Part shown: positions 1 to 9,174 of the stretch, piece by piece
Layout of the letters: every line of letters starts with the position of its first letter
How positions within the stretch are numbered: the first letter of the stretch is position 1
Source of the DNA: Pelagomonas calceolata
Taxonomy: Eukaryota; Sar; Pelagophyceae; Pelagomonadales; Pelagomonadaceae
Assembly: GCA_918797485.1 (NCBI GenBank)
Contig: CAKKNE010000003.1
Span: 2,852,001-2,916,000, forward strand
Direction: 5' to 3'
Length of the DNA: 64,000 nucleotides
Notes under the pieces: model-generated
Told to the model about the DNA's origin: nothing
The model's database searches: none
What the model saw: the letters and a program-made list of their open reading frames with translations, nothing else
Made by a program: the position numbers and the translations under genes

Positions 1-1
1 A

Positions 2-754
2 ACCTTCAAGAAGCCCGCTCGTTTAGAATGCATGATGCAGGACTACCCTCAGTTACTACAAGGTGGTTCGGTGGGCTTCGTTACTTTATCCCGGAAAGCT
101 GTGCGCGAGTACGCCCCGGTCAAGAACTCTCCGGCAAGTGCGATCGATAAAGTGAAGCAGGGGCTGGACGCGCACTGCGCTTCTTCGGGTGAGGCCGACT
201 TCTACGCGCTTCACGGCGATTTTTTGCGTTGCGGTCGCGACGTCGTGATTGGTGGCAAAGAACCTGGCGTATACCGAGGTCTATCTATCGAAATGCCGCC
301 GCGCATTGTTCTCTCTCCCTCGTTCGCTTTGATTGAGGATGATGTCATCAGTAAAGTAAAGGGCGTCACTGTGAAACAAGGAGCTACTCTAGTGATCGAG
401 GGCGAAGGCTCGGTCGAGCTCGAGGATGTTATAGTAGAGGAGGGTTCTGCATTGCGCATTTCTACTGGTGAAGGGGTGGTGCTGCGCGTGCTGGGTTTGA
501 AAGTTGCGAACGCCGGGTATCGGGTCGAGGCTCCGGGTGTTACAAAAGCGGAGGTGATCCGAGGCTTCCGCATTGTGAGAAGGGACGAGACTCATCTGAA
601 ATTTGAGGAGCCGGGGTCCTACGCCGTCGCGCCTTTGGATTTGAGTAGTGACGACGAGGACGAAGACGACGCGTCGCGCCTTCCTCTAATACTCGGCGCG
701 GCGGCGGTGGCGGTTTTGGCTGTTCTGTTGATGCGGTATCGTAGGATAAGTTAG
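2..754 (+). CDS. UDP-sugar pyrophosphorylase, C-terminal part, with tail anchor (5' partial)
   Basis: The frame is open from base 2, so the gene starts upstream of the window. The opening residues FKKPARLECMMQDYP match the USP-family motif of UDP-sugar pyrophosphorylases, which make UDP-sugars from sugar-1-phosphates and UTP. After about residue 80 comes the C-terminal beta-helix domain (RIVLSPSFALIEDD, then repeated strands such as VKQGATLVIEG). The last 40 residues are unusual: an acidic run (DLSSDDEDEDDASR) followed by one hydrophobic segment (LPLILGAAAVAVLAVLLM) and RYRR. That looks like a C-terminal membrane anchor, whereas the family is normally soluble. The catalytic half is outside the window. 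Family call good; tail anchor inferred from composition. Confidence 0.8.
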   Translation, partial: TFKKPARLECMMQDYPQLLQGGSVGFVTLSRKAVREYAPVKNSPASAIDKVKQGLDAHCASSGEADFYALHGDFLRCGRDVVIGGKEPGVYRGLSIEMPPRIVLSPSFALIEDDVISKVKGVTVKQGATLVIEGEGSVELEDVIVEEGSALRISTGEGVVLRVLGLKVANAGYRVEAPGVTKAEVIRGFRIVRRDETHLKFEEPGSYAVAPLDLSSDDEDEDDASRLPLILGAAAVAVLAVLLMRYRRIS

Positions 755-865
755 ACTTACATTAGACTTGCGCGAATCGCGGCAGTATATATGAACAGGA
801 CATGTACAGGTGGTCGTATGCGTCAATATGTGCAGGGGTATGGACAGGGCATCAAGACCAGAGAA

Positions 866-1450
866 TCACTCCGCGATCTCGGGCGACGCCGCGGAGTTGT
901 CGGCGGCGACCTGCTCGATGAAGGGCAGGAACTTCCCGTTGAACGTGATGACGACCCGCTTCTCGCCCATCTTGCCGACGGTCCCGCCCACCGTCATGTA
1001 GAAGTCGATGGCCGACATGATGCCGTCGCCGAACTTCTCGTTGATCAGCAGCTTGATGGCGTTGCCGTAGTGCGTGATGGCCTCGTACGTCCGGTAGACG
1101 TTCGGTTCCTTGAGGATTTCCGGGTCCCAGCCGCGGAAGGGCGCCTTGCTGATGGTCTCGAGGTCGGCGGCGGAGATGCCGGGCACGGCCTTCTTGAGCT
1201 TGGGCAGCGTCTCCGGTTTCAATTGGGCCTGTCCTAACAAAAGTTGCGTCGTGTACGTGTTCGTGAAACCCAGCTCGTCGGCGATCTGGTCGAAGGTCTT
1301 GCCCGACTTCTCCTTGGCGCTCAAGAGGCGATCAGCCAAGTCGCCGATGGGCGGCTCGGCCATCAGACGCGTACTACGGATGGCCGCACGTGGCGCCAGC
1401 AGTGCGGCGACGGACGTGAACATCAGGGAGAGCGAGAAGAGGGGGGCCAT
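866..1450 (-). CDS. cynS: Cyanate hydratase (cyanase), probably plastid targeted
   Basis: 195 aa from the ATG at 1450; the frame extends a little upstream without another ATG. Cyanase converts cyanate and bicarbonate to ammonia and CO2. The N-terminal helix-turn-helix-like domain (about residues 36-95) is followed by the catalytic domain, with VYRTYEAI and GDGIMSAIDF. The catalytic triad is visible as R120, E123 and S146; the spacing equals that of the bacterial enzyme (R96, E99, S122), shifted by 24. The extra N-terminus has a hydrophobic stretch then SVAALLAPRAA, resembling a signal peptide plus secondary-plastid transit start, so plastid import is inferred. The gene is convergent with the USP gene. 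Confidence 0.93.
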   Translation of the reverse strand: MAPLFSLSLMFTSVAALLAPRAAIRSTRLMAEPPIGDLADRLLSAKEKSGKTFDQIADELGFTNTYTTQLLLGQAQLKPETLPKLKKAVPGISAADLETISKAPFRGWDPEILKEPNVYRTYEAITHYGNAIKLLINEKFGDGIMSAIDFYMTVGGTVGKMGEKRVVITFNGKFLPFIEQVAADNSAASPEIAE

Positions 1451-1786
1451 TTTCACTATATGTGCTGCTGCTGTGTGCAAGGGTTACGTACAAAGGGCTA
1501 TGCGACAGGAGTTTGGGCGTGTGGAACAATTGCACGGAGAGCGGCACTTGTGACAGCGATTTCGGGTTTTTCGTTGCACCACCGCCTCATCGCATACCGG
1601 CCCGCCCTCGGACGCATCGTAGATGCCCCGGGACGACTGGGCGTTTGCTTCGAATCGGCGCTTTCATGGCTGGGCCATCTCTTGGCTTGGCAAAAGAGGA
1701 TAAAGCCGCTCCGCCCGCGGCGTCGACGCAGCCCTCGGCACGAACGAAGCGGCAGCCCCAGCAAACGGGCTGCCCCGGCACCAGTC

Positions 1787-2686
1787 ATGGGGCTCCGCCT
1801 CCTCGCGGCAGCCCTCCTCACGGCCACAGCGCACGCGGCCTGCGAAGTATGCATGAAATACCTGGACGAGACCTGGGCGAACCGCAGCAAGTACCCATGC
1901 AATCAAACGTGGGCGGAGGCGCAAGGTTACGATGATTGTTCTCCACAAACATTAAGCTTTGAACAGGGAATGTACCTCGAAAGGACGTGCTCGGAGAACG
2001 AGGATTTGTGTCCGGAGCCCGCCGACCCCGAGCCGGCCTTTGAATTGGGCGCGCGCCTGGCCCCGGACACGGTCAACAGCGGGCGGAACTGGGTCGACAA
2101 GCACACGTACGCGGACGCGAACCAGGTCAGCCGGACGCTCTGTTTTACCGGGGCCGGGAACTACGCGCGGCAGCAGGCGTACTGCGACCTGGAGTGCAAA
2201 GCGAACCAAAAAACGAGGAAAGCCGTCGCCAAGGCGTCTGGCAGGGACGACGACGGCTACAATGAAGATTGCCGGGGCCCGTGGTACTGCAGCAAGATGG
2301 AGGTCTGCCACTTGTTCCACGACAAGACCGTGAACGACGAGGACAAGAGGGGCCCGAAGCGCAAGTGCATGACGGTCCGGTCCTGCGCGAACCACTCGCA
2401 GTGCTTTCCTACTGATTCGGACCAGGAGCGCATGCGCATCTCCTCGAACGCGTTCACGATCCGACCACGGAAAGTCGAGGACGGCTACTCGGAGTCGAAA
2501 TCCGCGTTGGGGACCCAAATTAGGGACCACGGCTTCACGATGCAGTACGGCGGCATGGAGCACACGACGCGGTGTTGTGTCAATAGAAACAACTTCCGGC
2601 CGACGATCGACACGCCGTGCAATAGCGGTGTTCGCGCTCGCTTGAGTCTGTCCGTCGCTGTAGTCGCGCTCGCGTGGTGGAGGTAA
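1787..2686 (+). CDS. Cysteine-rich secreted protein with hydrophobic C-terminus (GPI-type)
   Basis: 299 aa from the ATG at 1787, chosen because it gives a clean signal peptide (MGLRLLAAALLTATAHA). The open frame continues upstream, but that translation is Arg-rich and overlaps the cyanase promoter. The mature part has about twenty cysteines in short spacings (CEVCMKYL, CSENEDLC, CDLEC, CRGPWYC, RCCVN) and several N-x-S/T sites, typical of an extracellular disulfide-rich protein. The end (VRARLSLSVAVVALAWW) is a short hydrophobic tail after a small-residue stretch, as in GPI-anchor signals. I do not recognise the family. It is divergent from cyanase. Confidence 0.65.
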   Translation: MGLRLLAAALLTATAHAACEVCMKYLDETWANRSKYPCNQTWAEAQGYDDCSPQTLSFEQGMYLERTCSENEDLCPEPADPEPAFELGARLAPDTVNSGRNWVDKHTYADANQVSRTLCFTGAGNYARQQAYCDLECKANQKTRKAVAKASGRDDDGYNEDCRGPWYCSKMEVCHLFHDKTVNDEDKRGPKRKCMTVRSCANHSQCFPTDSDQERMRISSNAFTIRPRKVEDGYSESKSALGTQIRDHGFTMQYGGMEHTTRCCVNRNNFRPTIDTPCNSGVRARLSLSVAVVALAWWR

Positions 2687-2697
2687 TATATCTGTAC

Positions 2698-3787
2698 TTA
2701 TTCTGTGTAGACGTCGTTGAGGTACGCGACGATCGCCGCGCTTTCATAAAGCTCGGCGCCCGTGTTCGGGTCCCGGAGGAACGGGACCTGGAAACGGCCC
2801 ATTTCTTTCATCATGCGGTCCCGGTTCGGACTGCCGCGCGCGCACGGCACCTGTGTGGAAATCAACCAGTGCGTCGAGTGCTGCCACGCCATCGAGCAGG
2901 CGTCGCGACAATTTGATTTCTACACAGCACGGCACCATCACGTGCGGCAGCGTCAGCTCGACGAGAGTCTCGCGCACGGGTCGCACGAAGGGCGACGTCT
3001 CGTAGCCCCAGAGCTCGAGCGGCTTGCGCTCTTCGTTATCGGAACGCGCATCAGGCCGCCGCTGGCCGCCGGGGAGGCCCCGGACGATGGCCGCGAGCGT
3101 CGACGTGATGAGTTGGAACGGGCCGAAGGTCAGCGGCCACAGGGCCTTGGGATCGTAGGCGTCCTGTGCCGGGCCGTAGGTCTCGCGGAGATATTGGCAG
3201 ATGTCGTCGCTCTCGTACATGGCCACGTCGGCGTTTTCGTCGACCTGCGCGGGCACTGATCTACGCCATCGGCGCGACGCTCGGGACGGACGCCGGAGCC
3301 GGACCATGTATGGTACCATCGTTTTCCCTCCCGCAAACAACTCCTTCGCGAAGGCGCCGCCCCGCGCCCCGGGCACGGGCCGGTACTCAACTTCCAAATC
3401 CAGCAGACAGCACATCTCCCGGACCTTCCGGCAGAAGGGCGAGCTCTCGTACTCGTAGACTACTATGGGTTTTGAGGGTCGCGCCGCGGGCAGGACCGAG
3501 CTGTCGTCGCGAAACCGGACGGGTCCGAACGATAATGCATACTCGCCGGCGCCGGGCTCGCTTCCGAAGAGTTTGACGCCGCCGACCTCGGCAAAGCACG
3601 GCCGCCAGCCGAGGACGAAGGTGCCCGTCGCCAAGCGCACGGCTAATGCGGCAGCACCACTCAGCAGGTCCGGTATCTCGCTATCACCGATTTGCAGCGG
3701 TTTGGGCGTGGGTGCTTTGAAGCCGTCGGGCAGCTTGACGGGCGCAAGAGCTGCACAGCAGCCGATGAGTAGGAGTGCTCGCAGCAT
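2698..3787 (-). CDS. Tandem thioredoxin-fold glutathione S-transferase-like protein (2 introns)
   Basis: Exons are complement(2698..2850, 2936..3244, 3305..3787), 314 aa. Two GST N-terminal (thioredoxin-fold) modules occur in tandem: YEYESSPFCRKVREMCCLL near residue 112 and WGYETSPFVRPVRETL in the second half. Each has an S-P-F motif (C retained only in the first) and ends in an ESDDICQYL or ESAAIVAYL helix, as in plant and algal plastid GST-like proteins. The N-terminus (CCAALAPVKLP) suggests plastid import. Intron 1 (3245..3304) is a 60-bp decayed intron. Intron 2 is an introner with an exact 8-bp duplication, and splicing at the duplicated site restores MVPCARGSPNR, the expected family sequence. 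Glutathione- or thiol-dependent redox role inferred. Confidence 0.82.
2851..2927 (-). mobile_element. Introner element (77 bp) forming an intron of the GST-like gene
   Basis: The element is bounded by inverted repeats: CTGTGTGGAAATCAACC at one end and, inverted, CTGTGTAGAAATC at the other. It is flanked by a perfect 8-bp duplication, CACGGCAC (2843..2850 and 2928..2935). Read on the minus strand, the upstream duplication copy supplies the GT donor and the element's own CACAG end supplies the acceptor, so splicing exactly restores the target. The family is a non-autonomous DNA transposon that creates introns, known from pelagophytes. Internal sequence contains the GATGGCGTGG core. Its short length suggests an internal deletion. 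Confidence 0.9.
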
Positions 3788-3957
3788 GGTGTGCTGTCTG
3801 CAGCCGAGTAGTGAGGAGTGAGTGATGTGATATATGCAGCCTCAGTGGTGTGCGCGCTGTATGCAGCCGCAGTAGCGAGGAGTGAATGCGCGCAGCGTTG
3901 GACGATGCTTTATCACTCGTATACGCCTACGTGGTCAAAAAGGTCGGAGAGCGCTTT

Positions 3958-3979
3958 GCTAGCGGTGGTAAGACACTAG
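3958..3979 (-). promoter_or_regulatory. GCTAG-type upstream element, inverted orientation
   Basis: Reads CTAGTGTCTTACCACCGCTAGC on the minus strand. It lies between the divergent starts at 3787 and 4058, about 78 bp before the latter. Confidence 0.55.
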
Positions 3980-4057
3980 AAATCTCTGCAAGCAAGCTGA
4001 GGCTGCTGAGCAAGCTCAGGACAAGCTAGCGCAATAGCAGCGCTGCGCCCAACACAA

Positions 4058-4426
4058 ATGCTGCTCGCCCGCCTCGGCCGCTCGCTGCGCGGCGCGGCGC
4101 CGTGCCGCTGGGCGCGGACGCAATTTAGCATCAGTCTGGAGGAGTTCCCCGCGGAGCTCGCCGTCGCGCGATTAAACAGGAAAGTACAAAAAGCGGGCCT
4201 GATGATGAAGTGGCGGCGGCGGCAACGCGGTTTTATCAAGCCGTCGCGCGTCAAGTACGACGCGCGCCTCAAGCGCCAGTACAAGCTGAGCTACCGACGC
4301 GTCCAGGACGTGCTGACCTGGATCGAGATGGAGCGCATGCTTTCGGCCTCGCAGCGGAAGCAGCGGCGGCGCGCGTCGAAGGGGGCGGGGCCCGCGGTCC
4401 AGGGCGGCGGCGGTGGGCCGCCGTAA
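4058..4426 (+). CDS. Mitochondrial-type small ribosomal subunit protein bS21
   Basis: 122 aa. After an Arg/Ser-rich presequence (MLLARLGRSLRGAAP), the core LAVARLNRKVQKAGLMMKW then RRRQRGFIKPSRVKY follows the S21 pattern: a helix with spaced basic residues, the K-x-G turn, an R-R-R block and the F-x-K-P element before a basic helix. The bacterial protein is about 70 residues; the extra length is a basic and Gly/Pro-rich C-terminal extension. The presequence suggests mitochondrial import. It is divergent from the GST-like gene, sharing a 270-bp space with one GCTAG element. Confidence 0.72.
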   Translation: MLLARLGRSLRGAAPCRWARTQFSISLEEFPAELAVARLNRKVQKAGLMMKWRRRQRGFIKPSRVKYDARLKRQYKLSYRRVQDVLTWIEMERMLSASQRKQRRRASKGAGPAVQGGGGGPP

Positions 4427-4712
4427 GTTTATTGTGTGGTTTCTATTCCTGTTTGGTCGGAGGCCTAGCCTAGCCTCAATTTAACCGACGGGCTTGCGCG
4501 CGGTCTTGCGGACCCCTCCCCGCCTGTGCTAGTGTGTCTCTCGAGCTAGATAAAGTCAGCGCCTGAGATGTCAGAGCGGAGCGGATTTCGCGCCCCCTGG
4601 CCGCCCGTTTGAATGTTCGCCGCTGCCACGTGGCCATCAGACACCTGCCACCCCAGCCCGAAAAATAAATAACGCTAGCTGTGCCGAACCGGCTAAAAGC
4701 AGGTCCAGATGA
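4427..4712. other. Intergenic, no gene seen
   Basis: About 290 bp after the S21 gene. A GCTAG-like variant (GCTAGTGTGTCTCTCGAGCTAG, 4528..4549) and a lone GCTAGC near 4677 are present. No open frame was supportable. Confidence 0.5.
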
Positions 4713-5462
4713 GTGGTCCACTTTCAGCGTCCATTTCACGGAGCCGGCGCGCTAGACGGCGTAGCCCGACGACGCCACCGCGAGTTGAGGCCGCGCGCCG
4801 AGGCTGTGGCCGGAACGAGCCCTGGGGGATTTTTCAAACGCCGATCGGCAGGAGGGTCGTCCGCCAGATTTTTCACGCTGGACTGTCACGCGCGCCTCTG
4901 GACTGTCACGCGCGCCAACCACGCAGGCTTCTGGCAGGAGGCGCTCGCGAACCTCCAAAATACAATAGACGAGAAGGTCGAGGAGAGCGGCCTGCCGGAC
5001 AACCTCGCGGCGCTCCGCGACCGCGCGCTGAACACCGTCGACGCCGCGCGGGTGACGTGCCGGCGCGAGATAGAGGCCTTCCAGCGCGAGCAGGAGGAGC
5101 ATTTTAGTAGGCTCGACGCCGAGGCGGCAGCGGCCGCCGCGGACGCGGCCGACGCGGCGGCCGCGCAGCGCGCGGCCGCGGCGGCGCGAAGTGCCCTCGA
5201 CGCCATGGAGGCGCTGGCCGCGGAGCCGCCGTCGCCCTTACTTGACGAGCCTGCGCCGCCGCCACCACCAGAACCGCTCCACTCGCCGCCGACGGAGCGC
5301 CTCCTCGCGCGCCTCGCGGCCCTCAACCCGCTCGCCGACGCGCAGCCGCTCCCGCGAGCACAAAGCGAGGGCTCCGACTTGGTGGTCGTGGCGCACTCCG
5401 ACGCGGGCTCGTCCGTCGTCCTCGTCGACGCGGCCGACGCGGAAGACCCGCCACGACCATAG
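4713..5462 (+). CDS. Ala-rich coiled-coil protein of unknown function (start uncertain)
   Basis: The frame opens at a GTG, with no ATG until mid-protein, so a first exon or another start is likely. A CAG acceptor just before GFWQEALANLQNTI (about 4928) is one plausible exon boundary, and an ATG in another frame at 4709 could belong to exon 1. From there the protein is convincing: a helical N-part (NTIDEKVEESGLPDNLAAL), a long Ala/Glu coiled coil, a Pro-rich linker, and an acidic C-end (SDLVVVAHSDAGSSVVLVD). I do not recognise the family. A 20-bp tandem duplication lies at 4879..4916, upstream of the convincing part. Confidence 0.5.
   Translation: MVHFQRPFHGAGALDGVARRRHRELRPRAEAVAGTSPGGFFKRRSAGGSSARFFTLDCHARLWTVTRANHAGFWQEALANLQNTIDEKVEESGLPDNLAALRDRALNTVDAARVTCRREIEAFQREQEEHFSRLDAEAAAAAADAADAAAAQRAAAAARSALDAMEALAAEPPSPLLDEPAPPPPPEPLHSPPTERLLARLAALNPLADAQPLPRAQSEGSDLVVVAHSDAGSSVVLVDAADAEDPPRP
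4879..4918 (+). repeat. 20-bp tandem duplication
   Basis: TGGACTGTCACGCGCGCC occurs twice (4879..4896 and 4899..4916) with a 20-bp period. It lies in what is probably the 5' untranslated region or an intron of the Ala-rich gene. Confidence 0.8.
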
Positions 5463-5661
5463 CTTTCCTGTCCCCGAAGTATACGTCTCTGTTTTTCTCG
5501 TATGTACTCTGCCGTGCCACTGCGCACGCACTGCATGCCTTCCAAAACCCGCGTTGACCAAAGTACTAGCCACAAGGGCACTTTCGACCGCGCGGCGATG
5601 GCGTGCTGGTCGAGTCGACCCCCACGCCGTCGACGCGGCACACGATATACTAGCAACACAT

Positions 5662-6261
5662 TTACTCGTCGTCGGCCATCGGCGACGACTCGGCCTGCGC
5701 CGCCGGCGAGCACCTCTCATAGATGTAGCGGTAGATCTCCTGGAACTGCGGCACGAAGCGCATCTCGAGCTTCGCGCCGTCGCGCAACGAGATGACGAGG
5801 TCGCCGACGTCCTTCGACCCTCTGTAGACGAACTTCATACCCGCGATGTCGCTATAAACAATCTCCGTGAAGTCCTGGCCGCCGACGCCGGACTGGACGC
5901 TGATTCTTCTAGAAGTGATCTTGTACTTGACCCAGGCCTGGCGCGCCGCGGCCGCGGCGAACGGCACGATGCCGATGACCGTGAGCACGGACAGGCCCGG
6001 CACGATGAGCTCCGTTTTGGAGGGCGGGCCCTCGAAGAACAATGTTTCGGGCTCGAGGACGGCCTTTTCCGCGACCGGGGCGGCCACGGGCGCAGTCTCC
6101 TCGACGGCGACGGGCGCCTCGCCGTCGAGGTCGGCGAGCTCGTCTAACAAGCGACCGCGCGCCGCCAATGCTGTCGGTGCTTTCACCCGCAGTCGCGGTG
6201 CGACTAATGCCGCGCCGGTCGTCAGCGCGGCAGCAAGGATGGCATTGGTTACTCGAGGCAT
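5662..6261 (-). CDS. Plastid-targeted bacterial-type PH-domain protein
   Basis: 199 aa from the ATG at 6261. The N-terminus has a hydrophobic signal then AALVAPRLRVKAP, a plastid bipartite presequence pattern. A membrane segment follows (LSVLTVIGIVPFAAAA). The C-terminal half is a bPH_2/YdbS-like PH fold: YKITSRRISVQSGVGG, EIVYSDIAGMKFVYRG and DVGDLVISLRDG, matching the strand pattern of that family. Such proteins occur in plastids and cyanobacteria; the precise role is unknown. It is divergent from the prolyl hydroxylase gene, with a GCTAG element in the shared space. Confidence 0.75.
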   Translation of the reverse strand: MPRVTNAILAAALTTGAALVAPRLRVKAPTALAARGRLLDELADLDGEAPVAVEETAPVAAPVAEKAVLEPETLFFEGPPSKTELIVPGLSVLTVIGIVPFAAAAARQAWVKYKITSRRISVQSGVGGQDFTEIVYSDIAGMKFVYRGSKDVGDLVISLRDGAKLEMRFVPQFQEIYRYIYERCSPAAQAESSPMADDE

Positions 6262-6504
6262 CGTGTTTTTGTTGAGCTGGTCGTGAGACTGCAAGATTCG
6301 GATGCGCACGAGCTATATCGATGTCAATATCAATATTAAGCTGTGTTTTGTGCTGCACAGGGGCTCAGACGCGGAGCTGGTGATGACACAGACCGATGAT
6401 GAGCACAGAGGTGGGATGGTCTCGGGCTCACGACGCTAGCGCCCGACGCCAGCCGCTTGCCTTCTTTGTCTACACCTCTCGTCGCGGAACAAAGGGTCCA
6501 AGAG

Positions 6505-6529
6505 GCTAGCGTACTGTAAAGACACTAGC
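6505..6529 (-). promoter_or_regulatory. GCTAG-type upstream element, inverted orientation
   Basis: Lies between the divergent starts at 6261 and 6707, about 180 bp from the latter. Both ends carry GCTAG/CTAGC and the centre carries the inverted AGTGTCTTTAC core. Confidence 0.55.
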
Positions 6530-6706
6530 CAGCAATTTATCGAGGCAAAACGCAGCCAACGCCATACGCGGCGTTGTCTCACTGCTGCTGAACGCGAGAC
6601 TCGCAGGGAACGCTAAGCGTCACCGTCGGCCAGCTGCTAAAAGAAAACCGAGCGATAAAAAGCGCTCCAAGCCAGCCAAGCCAGGAAAGGAGGCTGGAAA
6701 AAAATC

Positions 6707-9091
6707 ATGCGGCGCCTCCTGATAGGCGTCGTGCTGGCCTCGGCCAGCGCCCTCTGGCCCTTCAGCTCTTCAGAAAAGCAGGACCCGCCGACGCCGCACC
6801 CCGACGCCGTGCCTGTCGCTCAGCAGACGGCGCTGCCGCGACTATCCAATTACGACGCTGTCGACGAAGCCTTCGCCGAGGGCGGCGCCTTGGTGGATGA
6901 GGGCGAGATTGTGTTAGATGTTGATACCGCATCCAAGGCCGCCGCCGGCTTTGTTTCAGGCGAGCAGTGGCCCTCGTACGTCGCCGCGACTGATGTAGAG
7001 CCCGCGGCCTTCGTGCTCAAAGGCACTAATTGGAGCGACCAGGCACCTGAATCAGTAGTCAAGGCCGCGCGCGTCGCCTCGCAAGCTTTGGAGAAGCGCA
7101 AAGAGGCGTTGACCAAAGCATTGGCCAAGAAACCGGGCCTTTCACAACTTGAGAAACGAACCTCAAAACCGAGGATTTTCGGCGAGGTCCACGTCGCTTT
7201 GCATGAAGCGTCGTCCAAAACCAAGCGGTGTTTCGCTGTAGGGGAAGGCGATCGGGACGTCGACGGCGTCGCGCTGACGGCTGTACATGCTATCTCCCTC
7301 TCCGGCGCACCGGTCACGGTGTCGTCCTTCGGCTCCAAGTCCCAACAGTGGCGCGCGGCCGAACTCGCACCGAGTGATGTGTTTATCGAGGGTGGAGCCC
7401 CACTACCCATCCTGACGAATGGCCGATTACAAGCTTCATCACACAAGGTAGTGACCGAAGAATCAAACGATATCCTCACAATAGCGGTGCTGTGGTACAT
7501 GGACGGTGACCTAGAACCGGTCAATACCGTAGAGTGGCAGACGACGGATGGCCCCATCATAAAAATCGACAAGTACGGCCCGCCCGCCTATCCCTCGAAC
7601 TTGCAAGAGTGCTCGACGCTGGAAGCGAGGTCGCTGAGGATACGAGCTCGATTAAATGGCGACTTCGGTTCAGCATATGTGGGGCATGCCACAAGACCTT
7701 GCGACTACGACACGTTTGACGACTTCCTGGAGGTGGCCTGCGAGAAGGCGTCTGTCGAAACTATTGGTCGTTCAGATCTAGCTGGGGATGCCACGGGATC
7801 TGCACTGTCGAAGGCCGACGAGGCCACGTGTTTGGCCGCGGACGGTGCGCGGGCGTTCGACGCGCGCGGGAATCGACTTAGAAGTATTGACGATTTGTTG
7901 AGATTAGCTCGTAGCCAACCGGGCGTCGTCGGCTACCCCGCCCACTTCATCACCAATGATAACTCATGGGACAGTCGCGCGGCCGCGGACGTGTGGGTCG
8001 TGCCTGCTACCGTACATTTCGTCTGGCCTACGGTGCGGACCGGCCACGTCACGAGAACGGAGCTACGCGATGAAATCACGGGAGCCGACGCCGGTCACAG
8101 CTCCGTCATCACGACTCTGTCCATGAGGCCGCAGGTCTTCCGCATCTCGCAGTTCATGTTGGAGCATGAATGTGAAGCAATTATTGAAAGGAACCGACCG
8201 AGAATAAAACCGTCCGAAGTTGGGTTGGTGGGTAGAGCGGGTGATCGGACGAGAACATCTACAAATGCGTGGGACACGTCGTCGCCGACGGCTCGCGACG
8301 TCATCGGAAGGGCTTTCCGGTTGTTGAAGATCGATGCTCAGCGCAAATTGGAAGATGGATTACAGGTTTTACATTATGATAAAACGCAGTGGTACAAGCC
8401 CCACGTCGACTACTTCACGCAGCGCAACGCGGGCGGGGGCGGCGCCGACGAGGATGCGTTTTCGAATGCGGTGCCCATCGAAAGGAATGGGACGAACCGC
8501 TTCGCGACGGTCTTCTTGTATTTGAACGATGCGGCGAAGGGCGGCGAGACGGTCTTTCCCTTGTCTGATACTCATTCAACCTACAACGGTGGTCGGTTGA
8601 CGACTCCTGGCACGAACCGCACGGTGGGCTTCATCAGGGATTCGGACGCGGCCTGGGTTTGTAATGGGGAGTCGGAGGCTCTTAGAGTTGTGCCCCGCAC
8701 CGGCGACAGTGTATTGTTCTATTCGCAACGCGGCGACGCGTCGCTCGACGGTTATTCGCTCCACGGCTCGTGCCCGATGATTGAAGGAGAAAAATGGGCC
8801 GCGAACTTGTGGGTCTGGAATCGGCCTCGGGACGAAATAGATAGGGCCAAGTCGAAAGCAAGGGGCTCGAACGGCCTGAGCGTCGTCTTCAAGAACACGG
8901 GTTCTGATGAAGTGGAGCTCTTCTGGGCCGACGGGAGCGACCTGGCGCTGCAGGGCAAGATCGCGCCGGGGCAATCCGTGGACGTGAACACGTACGCGTC
9001 GCACCGGTTCGTCGCCAAGGCCAAGGGTGTGGATTTGGGGTCCTACGTCATGAAAAGGGGCATGGACCCCGTCGTGCGGATCGGGGGGTAA
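6707..9091 (+). CDS. Secreted prolyl 4-hydroxylase fused to a VHL-beta-like domain
   Basis: 794 aa with a signal peptide (MRRLLIGVVLASASALW). Residues 1-460 are a large N-terminal region I do not recognise. Residues about 480-700 form a 2-oxoglutarate/Fe(II) prolyl 4-hydroxylase domain: H566-x-D568 in YKPHVDYF, distal H686 in YSLHGSCP, and K696 for 2-oxoglutarate in GEKWAANLWVW. The last 70 residues (VVFKNTGSDEVELFWADG, then GQSVDVNTYASHRFVAKA) match the von Hippel-Lindau beta-domain pattern (strand, W-x-D, L-x-P-G, N-T-Y-x-x-H). That places an enzyme making hydroxyproline and a fold that can bind hydroxyproline in one chain. Secretory-pathway location inferred. Confidence 0.88.
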   Translation: MRRLLIGVVLASASALWPFSSSEKQDPPTPHPDAVPVAQQTALPRLSNYDAVDEAFAEGGALVDEGEIVLDVDTASKAAAGFVSGEQWPSYVAATDVEPAAFVLKGTNWSDQAPESVVKAARVASQALEKRKEALTKALAKKPGLSQLEKRTSKPRIFGEVHVALHEASSKTKRCFAVGEGDRDVDGVALTAVHAISLSGAPVTVSSFGSKSQQWRAAELAPSDVFIEGGAPLPILTNGRLQASSHKVVTEESNDILTIAVLWYMDGDLEPVNTVEWQTTDGPIIKIDKYGPPAYPSNLQECSTLEARSLRIRARLNGDFGSAYVGHATRPCDYDTFDDFLEVACEKASVETIGRSDLAGDATGSALSKADEATCLAADGARAFDARGNRLRSIDDLLRLARSQPGVVGYPAHFITNDNSWDSRAAADVWVVPATVHFVWPTVRTGHVTRTELRDEITGADAGHSSVITTLSMRPQVFRISQFMLEHECEAIIERNRPRIKPSEVGLVGRAGDRTRTSTNAWDTSSPTARDVIGRAFRLLKIDAQRKLEDGLQVLHYDKTQWYKPHVDYFTQRNAGGGGADEDAFSNAVPIERNGTNRFATVFLYLNDAAKGGETVFPLSDTHSTYNGGRLTTPGTNRTVGFIRDSDAAWVCNGESEALRVVPRTGDSVLFYSQRGDASLDGYSLHGSCPMIEGEKWAANLWVWNRPRDEIDRAKSKARGSNGLSVVFKNTGSDEVELFWADGSDLALQGKIAPGQSVDVNTYASHRFVAKAKGVDLGSYVMKRGMDPVVRIGG

Positions 9092-9152
9092 GTGGAAATT
9101 GTGTGAAGCTACAGTGCCTACGCGTAGCGGGCAAAGCGCTCAAGCCCGTATT

Positions 9153-9174
9153 GCTAGTGTCTTAGCACGCTAGC
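9153..9174 (+). promoter_or_regulatory. GCTAG-type upstream element
   Basis: GCTAGTGTCTTAGCACGCTAGC, about 175 bp before the ATG at 9349 and 60 bp after the hydroxylase stop. Confidence 0.6.

Noticed and set aside
5191-6147. 318-residue plus-strand frame over the PH-domain gene
   Set aside because: His/Arg/Asp-rich shadow; the minus-strand protein has presequence and fold motifs.
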